Assembly: GCA_030248195.1 (NCBI GenBank)
Contig: JASAND010016498.1
Span: forward strand, 1-64,000
DNA length: 64,000 nucleotides
Direction of reading: 5' to 3'
DNA from: Trissonchulus latispiculum
Taxonomy: Eukaryota > Nematoda > Enoplea > Enoplida > Ironidae
The notes below the pieces were generated by a model. The model ran no database searches. It saw only the letters and a program-made list of their open reading frames with translations, and was not told the DNA's origin. The translations under genes were made by a program, and so were the position numbers. This document shows, in pieces, positions 34,501 to 45,200 of this stretch (position 1 is the first letter of the stretch; the number at the start of each line of letters is the position of its first letter).

Positions 34501-37500
34501 AGACCAAGACCATGATCTGATATTACATGACTTTTTTGTCCTTTCATATTTTTTAGAAATTTTGATTTTTTAAACCCACCAGCAAACAGATTTTCATGGG
34601 GAACTAAATGGGGAGCTAACTGACCCTCCACCGACCAAGTGCCTTTTGTTTCCATAATTATCATAGGGGTCGCGGCAGCGACCCCTATAATATGTGTGAA
34701 AAGTGGCTGGAGACAGTGTAAAATAAGCTGCGCAGAAGCTGCGCAGATTTCATGCGCAAATTGTAGAGCACATCGAGTTTAGTATATATGTGAAGTTTCA
34801 GCCCCGTATCAATTACCGTTAAAAAGTTGCGCCCCGAACCGGTTATGGCGGCGATGTTTTTTTCAGGTTTCTCCTATTTGATGGTTGTATTGTACATAAT
34901 GTTCGCCGCTTTCACGTGATCTGCAGCGGTGGGCCAACCTAAAGGGCTATAGGGTCTAGTAGTACCCTCTAAAGAATTTAAGAATCACAACTTTTTTTGC
35001 GCCGCAGCTGCGCCACAGCGCCGCAGTGGCGCCGCAAAGCCGGCTCATAGCGAAAAGTGACCATTTTTCTGGCATTTTTTTAGTGGGGGGGGTCCCACTT
35101 TTCGGTTCCCCCCTCCACTTTTCGGAGCCCCCCCTCCCACTTTCATCCCCCCCACATTTCGGCAAGCCCCCCACTTTTTTGGGGGTCGCCCAAAAGTGTC
35201 GAAAAATTAAGTTTTTGAGGTCAAATTTTCAAAAATTTTCTGAATTTTTAGCTAATTTATGGACTTATAAGTTAATTTTAAGCTTAAAAATAGCGATTTT
35301 TTGTGTTTTTACCTAAAAAATTTTAATTTTTCGCTATAAATTTTGGTATTTTATACCTTGGACTCGCACCCCCACTTTTCGGAAGCCCCCCCCCCACTTC
35401 CCCCCCACTTTCAAAACCCTAAAAAATGCCAGTTTTTGTGGTCGTCGCTCAGGTCGAACGTTACGAGCTGGAGCTGATTTCTTTCTATATTCAGAAATTA
35501 CATATATATATTGAACTAAGTAACGGTCCAGGTTGCGTTTCTCTATCACTTCCCTAGCGACCGCAGTGGCCCGTCAAAAATGGCGACAATTCGAAAAATG
35601 AAAAATCGAAATTTCTCGCTATCTATTCAACTTCGAAAGCTCAAATCTTCCATACAATGGTTTTCTGGCACGGAGAATCGATTCCCGCAGTCGGTTTTAC
35701 CGTCAGACCCACCCATCTTGCTGGGCTGGTTCCACTTTGCCGTCGGGAGGGTCAAGTCGGAAACCGCTTCCTGGAGGACCATAGTAGGTTGTATATACCT
35801 GGCCTCTCAAAACTTTGTCTATAGGGGTTTTCTGGTGTGCCCAGCTCACTCCCGGTATCCATTTTGCCGTCCGACGTGCCTATGTATGCTGGGCTGGTTC
35901 TACTTTGCCGTCGGGAGGGTCAAGTCGGAAACTGCTTCCTGGAGGTCCGTAGTAGGATTTACCTGGCCTCTCAAAACTTTGTCTATAGGGGTTTTCTGGT
36001 GCGCCCAGCTCATTCCCGGTGTTCGTTTTGCCGTCTGACGTACCTATCTTGCTGGGCTGGTTCCAGTTTGCCGTTTGAAGGGTCGGTCGAGTGAGACGGT
36101 CAAGTGGTCGAAATAAAGTTTTTCAAAAGTGGTCAGATTTGGTATCAAATAAAAGCTCTAAGTAAGCTGAGCAACTTTTGTCATAGAACTGCGTACCCAA
36201 AGTGGCTGTAGAGTGCTGTGGTGGGGTGGGGTGGGGACTTAGGCGATTTTGGGTCAGAAATAAAATTTTTCAAAAGTGGTCAAATTTGGTATCAAATGAA
36301 AGCCCTAAGTGAGATGAGCAACTTTTGTCATAGAACTGCGTACCCAAAGTGGCTGTAGAGTGCTGTGGTGGGGTGGGGTGGGGACTTAGGCGATTTTGGG
36401 TCAGAAATAAAATTTTTCAAAAGTGGTCAAATTTGGTATCAAATGAAAGCCCTAAGTGAGCTGAGCAACTTTTGACATGGAACCATCCACCAATATTTGC
36501 TATGCCAAATAACGTCACGTTCCTATGAAACTTTTGTCTTTACTTCTTCAACCGGAATTTAAAGGATATACCTGTTTATATTTATTTATTATATATTTAA
36601 AGGATATTTAAAGGATTGTATATATATATATATACGATGCAGCCAACACACACATATTATCCTCTTTTGTGCGGAGCATTTTTGTTACTTGTTTTATATA
36701 TGTAATTTGTAAAGATGTTTTTCCATTTAGTGTCGAAAAGCTGTACCTGGAGGTTGGTGAACTTGGCTACCCAGCCCTGGCTCCAATGGTTCGAATTGAC
36801 TCATTTCTGTCCGTAACTCCGGGGCTCATGGTTGACTCCAGACAGCTGTATCGACTTTTGATTGCCAATGCGTGAGTAGAAGAGTAGACAGATATATACG
36901 AACATTTTCTTACAGTCTATTGTTGTGAGATCTGTTTTTCTGTCACACTTTTACGAACAATGGTGTGTGTGGTTATAGTCAAACGAATGGTTAAAACGGT
37001 GGTCTGAGTATTTTCTGATTCTTTCTCCTAGAGATAGAAGTTAGATGGCCAGTTTGGGAAAATTGGGTGTTCAAGATTATCCTAAAGGTAGGAGTGGTAC
37101 CCATCACTCATAGATTTTCTCATAAGTTTGGGGGGCAGCGCTAGTTAAATTTTAGAACTCTTTTGAAACTGGTTTTCGAGGTGCGCTAACTCCCTCCTAG
37201 ACAACTCGTCCCAGTCATCCTTCTAGGAGGGAACTTAGGAGAATCTTTTGCAACGCGGTTCTGGACTTCTTCTAGGTATGGTATGATTGCTTTAATTTTT
37301 TATTTCTTTCAGGGGGAAGGTTCGTTCACTGTTGGACAATCTAACGAAGTGTCGCAAAAATAAGCGCTGTGCTCTACATTCACTGGATTCCCATATCTGC
37401 AAGACAAAATCAAAGTACGTACGCTGGGCACTGGTCTAGCAATAGCTAGTTGTATATTCGTTTGTGTATGCTTAGTCAAACTTGAGCAGCAATGTTGAGA

Positions 37501-40500
37501 CTATTCGAATTCTTATCACTCATAAAGAAATAATGAAAAACGCCTCTGTCCTGCAGTCACCTGCAAAAGTTTTGGTCCGAAACAGGAGCGAGTCAATGTG
37601 TGTTGTGAGCGCTCTTACCCAGAGAGAACTTTCACCTATCATTTTGCTGTCTGACTGGGCAGTTTTCTAGTCAATTTTGTCTGCATCTGACTTCATTGCT
37701 GGGCCATGCCTATTTAGCCTAAAATGGTTTGCACTGTTTCAGATGGGAGGATCTGTGGTCTGTGATGTCCAAGGAGTGTCGTGAAGAGTGCTGTATAGTG
37801 GAGTGCGACAGCCTGTCAGAAATGTTGGCCACATATCTACAAAAGCATAGGTATTGCTTCATTTTAATCCAAATTTGACTTTATGAAAAGATCTGGACTT
37901 TTGGCTGGCACCGTTTTAGTTCTCAACAGTTGTATGTCTACACGTTCAGATGTTTCATAAATATGGTTTTGCATTTTTTTGTAAGTTTATGACTTGCTGA
38001 AACTTGAAAGAATGGGCAAAATCCACAAACCTGAAATCTTAGCAGGGCTACGCACGTGCCTATTGCTTGTGATAATCATTATTTTCGCCATTTTGACAAA
38101 AACAAACCTGGCTAATACTTGTAAAATAAAAAATTAAGAACTACTGCCAATTGCCAATCAAAAACCGAATATTTCAATAAATTTATTGGGACATAGGGGA
38201 TTTGCATTTTCTTCTGTAACGTACTTTTTGGTTGCAGATTTTGTGCTGAGTGTAAGACGAAGGTAACGCGTGCCTATGAGCTGTTGATTGGCGAAGAGCT
38301 GCAGGAAGGGGAGCGGCACTACAATCCCAGTCTCTACCGGGGGATACGTCACTGTGTCAACGACGGGCACTTGCATGTGAAGGCCTGTCCTCACTATCTC
38401 AATGCCCTGATGGAACGGGCGGAACCGGAACTGTTTGGAAAGTAAGCGGCGTATCATGATGTGTGTATATATAGAGGCTCGTTTATGGTAGGCCTTTTTT
38501 TGCAGCTTGTCTTCGATCTATGACACCCCCACTTCACTCATATGTATTTTGCAGGCTGGATCTTGTCTTCTGCTATTGTAATAAACTACGTAGCTGTCTG
38601 CGAGCAGCTCGTATTTATGCATTTTTACGTGTGACCTGGCTTTTTCCTTGGCAAAAATTTCTGGGGGGGAAGACAGAGTTTTCGAAAAATGCATAATAAA
38701 TAGCTAGTTTTTGCTGCTGAACTAACAACCTAACTATTTTTAACCTATATTTAAGCTTAGCATAGCTAAAAGATGCTTAGAAAGGCCTAAAAATCTGGCG
38801 AAGCCGGAAAAAATTTTCAAAATTTACCCTCAAATCCTTTTTTTCCGAGCACTTTAGAGTTCTGGAGGGGGGGGGGGGAAGTCCCGAATCCTGGGGGGTG
38901 ACCCAAGTCTCAGGGGAATAAACCGATTTCTGGGGGGAGGGCAAGCCGCCCCCACCCCACCCCTCCCCCCTATGTAGGAAAAAGCCGGGCGACGTAGGAT
39001 CATTTTAGTTTTCTTGTACATTTTTACTCGGTAGTAGCCTATTTATTTGACAAGCATATTAGTTGTATTTTGGTGTCTGTCTAAAGACTGCACGCATTAG
39101 GATCTATTCATCCTATAAAATTCCTCTGATCTATAGTAGTAGTAATATTAATTCTTTAATTTTTTTGGTTTACTGTTTTTTTTCAGTATGCGTGAACGAC
39201 ATGCCAAAACGTTGGACATTGCCCAGGGCGAAGTGCTGACCTGTCTGGGTCTCTATATGTATGATCGGCTGCATCGCATTCTGACCTGCATTCGAACCCT
39301 ACATCAGACATTTCAGTTGCTCTACTGTACGGCTGTCCTCACACTGCATAATCAGTTCCAGGTGGGTAGTCAACAGAATCATGGGGGAGCTCGGAGAGCC
39401 CCCCATAAGCTATAAAGGCACTTTGCAGATTTGGAAAAGTGCTAAGTAGGCATAACTAATTAACGGGAAGGAATTAAGAGCTAATATTTACATTTTTGAA
39501 ATCTCCAAGCCAAGAGCTTTCGAATGATACCAAACTTGCCCGGAAAAAAATAAACTTTGAAAAAATCTACTTTCTCTTACGGGTTTGAAAGTGGGGGTGT
39601 TTTTTCTCTGTATTCAGCATGATTTTTTCCATTTTTGTGTTAACTCGATTTTTCGAACGGCCCATAGGAAAAATTTTTCTATACTATTTTTTGATTATCT
39701 AGGCAATGGTACTTAGCAAGTTTATGTTTTTTTCGAATTTCGATCTGGTTCGATTTTTATAGATGGTCAAAAATGGGAAAAATAGCGTTTTTGTACACCT
39801 TCAAGCTGAAAAATTTATGTCAGTATGAGCCCAAGAGAAACGTAGCGGCTCATGTTAGACGTTTACATCTTGTCCTCTACTTATTTAGATGCTGGCTCAT
39901 ATTAAACATTTTAAATCTTGTCCTTAGCACGTTTAAATGTTGGCCATAATAGCTCATATTAACTTTTTCATGCGACTGCAAGGAGCATTTTTCCTACTTG
40001 TAATATATTTGTGCAAGAACCTGCCTTCTAAGGGACTCATATGTATTTTACATGAGACGAAGGAGCCTTTTTGATTTTCTTATGTAGCTATAACGTGGAT
40101 AGTTTTAGCGGGAGTTCATGGTTTGTAGTGTTTTGCTGGAACTAGATTTTCTTTCCTCAGACAAATTTTCTGTTATGACAACCTAACATAACATAACAAA
40201 CATAATTAGTGGTCTATTTTTCGCGTTTGTGTGTTTGAATAAGAAAACAATCTGAATTAATTGTGGTTTACATTGTTTTGTGCATACGTACATAATTTTG
40301 TTTGTTCTAGCTGTCATGGGAAAGTAAGCATGGCCTTAGCGCCTCCATGGAAGTGCTATGCGCTGAGCTGCAGGAAGTGACAGTACGAAATCAGGGTCAC
40401 AGCAGTGCCGGCAAGAAGTCAAAGCGAAAGCCAGGTCACGGCTCCTCGGCCAACAAGAACCAACGGCAGAAGCACAAAACATCTGCCAGCCCGCCTGCTG

Positions 40501-42199
40501 GCTTACTGCCTGGTTCCGGTGCCCCGTTGGAAAAAAGCGAGGTAATTGAAAAATTAGGATCGTCCAGTAATCATTGGAAATTAATGAATCTAATTTTGAA
40601 AATATGCGTGATTGTATTTTCTGCCTTCTAGAAATTTTGTTTGTCATAATATTTCCAAAATTGTGGACATTTTGGGACCTCCCCTCCCCTATGACTACAC
40701 TGAGGATTCCCTATTGTAAGGGCTGCTTTCTACTCACTGTAATATAGGAGTAAGAATTTTCTAAAATTAAGTTTAAAAGTTAAAAACTAAAGTTAAGATT
40801 TTTAAACCAAAGCTTCCCGTTTTATTTTCCTAACTTTTCAACACTTCTGCTATATTTTCATTCAACACCACTTTTTGGTTTCACCTCTATTTTATTTTTG
40901 TCATACAACGTCCAAAAAACATAGCGTTAGATTCAATTTCATTGCCGGAGATAACGTGGGGGGTGAGGTGGGTACAGGCAGACCCCCCAGACCGACAAAA
41001 AACAGGTAGACCCCCTCAGCGAAAAGGAAAAAAGGGTAGACCACTAAGTGATTTTTACCAAAAGTTGCTCATTGTTTAGCAAATTTTACGATTTTTTGAA
41101 AAATTTTTTAAAAACGCTAAAAATTTTGTATTGCTTTGTTCAAAAACGTTAAAAATTTGCGATTTTTGCTAATTTCTGGGCAGACCCCCTTAAAATTTGG
41201 AATATTTCAGGGGTAGACCCCTCGCCGATGTCGGGGTAGACTTCCCCCAGAATCGGACCCCGTATTAATGTATGCTTACAGCAGTGGTGCTGGCCCATTT
41301 TATGCCATGTCTGTTTTGGCTCTTGTTTTTATTTGAAGTTTTTTGAAACATTTTATCTCTCTCTCTCTCTCTCTCTTCTCTTGTTTCAGAGCTCTGACTG
41401 CCTCAATCGAATCCACAGCACCACCACCACCACCACCACCAGCAACAGTTCGCCATCGCCAAAGTCTTCCTCTGTCAACGGCCAGGGCTCACCCGTGCTG
41501 CTACCACAGCACCGAGAGCGAGCACGCAGCACGACTGAGGCTCCCCCTACTACGACCCCTCCTCTTCGAATGGCGGGCGAAGATTCTTCCTACTTTTCCT
41601 CTTCCAACGGTGCTACGGATGAGAGTGAACGCAGCACCAGCAGCAGCTCCTCCGAGTGCTCCTCTGAGCCCGTGCTCCCCTCTGGGGAGCTGGTGGGGGA
41701 GCACGGCTCCCCCGCTCCCTGGGTGTCCTCAGGCTCATCTCGCCCACCCCCACCCCCAGGGAGTTTGGTGGGGGATGGACAGTCCTCTGGCTCCGAGTGT
41801 GATCCGGGCTATGCTTCGGTGGAGCTGTCCCCGTCTGGCAAACTGCAGCAACAATTGCTACACTCTTCCGGTATGTAATGCCTTGAATGTTAAGTTAGTT
41901 TAAAGCAAAAAACCTAAATGGTTTATGATTAGTATACTTTAAGAATTGAATATTCTCTTGAAAGCGCTATCTGTACTCTCTCCTAGGATTTCTTTTACCA
42001 ATCGTTCATTTTCTCTGTACATCTCTATAATGTGGTTAAACCACTGTAGCACAGGGAATTTTTGCGCTTGCCGGTTTCAGGTGTTTTTTACAAAGTCTAG
42101 CTTATTGTTGACCAAAGTTGACCTAGTCTGTCCAAAAAATGTAGAAAGCGAAATTGTTTTCTTTCTATCTCAAAAGCGCTTTAAGGTAACTACCATACA

Positions 42200-42286
<87 letters not shown>

Positions 42287-45200
42287 CTGAACCGGAAAGA
42301 CGAGATCTTTCTTTCCGTGAAAAAATGTTTTAGAAGTTTCCCGTGCGATTTCCAAGCGCGCCGCTTTTATGTACAGAAAGATTGGTACATGGTACTACCG
42401 CTAGTTTTTTCAGAAAAATTTTCCCTTGTCTGAAATTCCTACACACCAGATTTCAACTTCTTTAGTTGAAAATTGTGAGAGTTATTCCATTTTTTCGATT
42501 TTCAAAATCCTTTGATTTTTGCCGCTTTTCGACTTGACTGGCTACTACTCGTGACTCGCTTAGTGGAAAAATTTTTCGATTAGATTTTCAGCTTTGACCT
42601 GATATATGTAGTATTTAAAAATGTGAAAGTAGATTTTTCGAAAAATACCACTTTTTGACCCAAAATTTCGGCATAGCGATTCTAGCAAAAGTGAGCAATA
42701 AATACAAAGTGGGCAAAAATAGCATAATCATGAAGTTCAATCGGAGGTGAATCCAACGTTATTAAGTTTTCGTGGCTACTACTTATATTGCGTTCGCAAT
42801 GATTTTTCAAAAAATTTCTTATTTCAGGTGGTGTTTGGCTGTCTTTGATGTTACCGCCTTGATTTGCCTGAGCTACAGTCCCGGCTGAAAGTAACCCACC
42901 CTTTTGCTTACGAGCAATTCGCGAGCAACTCGCGAAAATTCGTAGTCTTTTTATGCAATGCTCGCACTGGTTCGCAGAGTTTTTCTACCTAAGTTTATGC
43001 TTTTTATGTCGGCTACTTCTATTTTCAAATTTTTTCTGCAGCTTCTTCAGTGCTGTTGCTTACATAGATTACTGCATACAAGTTTGCACAATGTTCAGCT
43101 GACTAAGTTGTATATATGCGTACGTATGTACAGTTATGCGTGTATACGTATGTACGCAAAGCAAAGGCAAGCAGTGCTACAGCACTAAGCTATATATACG
43201 TATGCTATCTGCTTATATAACACATATATACAAAGCACAGCATGGAAATTTTAATAAAACAAGCAAAAGAATTTCAAAAAAGAAACACAAAAACTAGCTG
43301 CTCGTGAAAACTTGCGAGCACATTTTGCCAATGTTCGTGAGCAATTCGCGAGTTGCTCGCGAAAAAAAGGGTTACTTTCAGCCGGTACTGTAGTGTCAAC
43401 TAGCAAAAGCCAGCTCATAAAGAAATAATGAAAAACGCCTGCCTGCAGTTTACTTCATTTACTTTACTTTTTAGTTTACTTTACGTTTACTTCATTTTCT
43501 TGACGTAGCAAAAGCCAGCTGAAAGAAGGAAAATTGTCTAAAAATTCATCGCTGGCGCAATATAAGTCGTAGCCACGAAAAGTTTATATCATTGGATTCA
43601 CCTCAGATTAAACTTTATGGTTATGCTATTTTTACTCACTTTTCCTAGAATCGCTATGCTGAAATTTTGGGTCAAAAGTGGTATTTTTCGAAAAAATCGA
43701 CTTTCAAATTTTGAAATAACACATATATCAGGTCAATGCTGACGCCTGAAAATCTAATCAAAAATTTGTTCACTGAGCGAGTCACGAGTAGTAGCCAGTC
43801 AAAGGCGAAAAAGCGGCAAAGATCAAAGGATTTTGAAAATCGAGAAAATGGAATAACTCACGCAATTTTCAACCAAAAAAGTTGAAATTTAGTATGTAGA
43901 ACTCTCAGACAAGGGGAAAAATTTCATGAAAAAATAGCGGTAGTGCCGTGTACCAATCTTTCTGTACATATTATAAAAGCGGCGCCCTTTGAAATCGCAC
44001 GGGAAATTTCGAAAAAAGCGTTTTTGAGATATAAAGCAAACAATTTCGCTTTCTACATTTTTTGGTCAGATTTCAGTTGTTTACCTGCCCATGGTTTATT
44101 GCAAAAAAATTAGACTGAGCCCGTCGTAGTTAACAGCTTTAACATTGGATTGAAACAAACTTAATCGGCACAATGTGAGCCAACCAAAGCACTCTTGTCT
44201 CTTCTGTAATTTTGCTGTTAGTTCAGTAATTTCATGAGTACATAATGCATAATGCATAAGCTGTCATACTCTATGTATTATATGCATGACACAACGGCTG
44301 ACTCCCACCGCAAATTGGCCGTCCCATCGATCTCTTCAAACAGACGCGAGATCTCCCTGTCCTACTCTTATGTATTATGTACATACTCTTGTTCCCCACT
44401 TTTTCCAGACCTTTCTTCCTGTACAAATGGTGCTGCCGATGATGACGACTCGTCCCTGCTGAAGCAGCAAAAACAGCCTCTGCCGGGCCCTGGCGGTCGC
44501 ATTCGGTCCTGGTCACAGCGTAGCTGTGAACTGTCCCAGACGAAGTTTGCTGAAGACGATGAAAGTGTGATGGTGGAAGTGGGGAAAATTGACAACGACA
44601 GCGGGTCGGAACGACAGTATTTTCCCGAGGGCTCGACGACGCTTCGGCCCTCCTATGATCCCCTGCTGGAGGATCAGGCAAGTCATGGGTGCTGTTGTGG
44701 TGCTGCTGAGAATGATGTGGGGCTTCTGGGTGGCTCCAGCGCAGCTTCTTCCGCTTCCAGGTCAACCAGCGTAAGCGGGCCGGCCGGTCGGCACCCGCTG
44801 CCTCGCTTGGGCGGGGGCTGCTCTCTGTTACAGATGATGCTGGTACGCAATAATGTAGTTTGTTGTAGTGGTGATGACGGTTTGAATTTTGGAAAAACTG
44901 TTATTTATTACCAAGAGTACACAGGCCCGCACTTTTGAAAAGGGGTGGAGTCCAAGGTAAAATGCTAGGGGCTCTGGGGGCGGAGCCCGAATTTTTGCCT
45001 TTTCTCCCTGAGATCTTACATTGGATGTTTACGTTTTGTAAAAGCAGATTATTTCGCCGAAAGCGCAAAATTTTTTTTAAATAATTGCAGGTTTTACTAT
45101 GGAATTTTTCCTTTTGTCTGCCCAAAAGGGTCTAAAAAGGTCTATGCCTAAAAGTTTTAGATCTAAAGATCTAAAAAGGTCTACATAGACCCCTTGAACC

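Larger units (their letters stand above)
42128..44069. mobile_element. 1.9-kb inverted-repeat element with nested insertions
   Basis: Outer arms 42,128-42,801 and 43,548-44,069 are inverted copies (for example CCAAAAAATGTAGAAAGCG / CGCTTTCTACATTTTTTGG, and 'ctactactcgtgactcgc' with its complement 'gcgagtcacgagtagtag'). The left arm carries an extra segment of about 115 bp with (TA)n (42,201-42,283). The space between the arms holds a Tc1/mariner-type MITE. GGNBP2 intron 9. Confidence 0.75.

Noticed and set aside
41343..41903. A 186-codon open frame overlapping GGNBP2 exon 9
   Set aside because: Out of phase with the spliced gene; its length comes from the low-complexity Ser/Pro/Thr codons of the real exon.
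41946..42290. An open frame ending in a long Tyr-Ile repeat
   Set aside because: Produced by the (TA)n microsatellite in intron 9.
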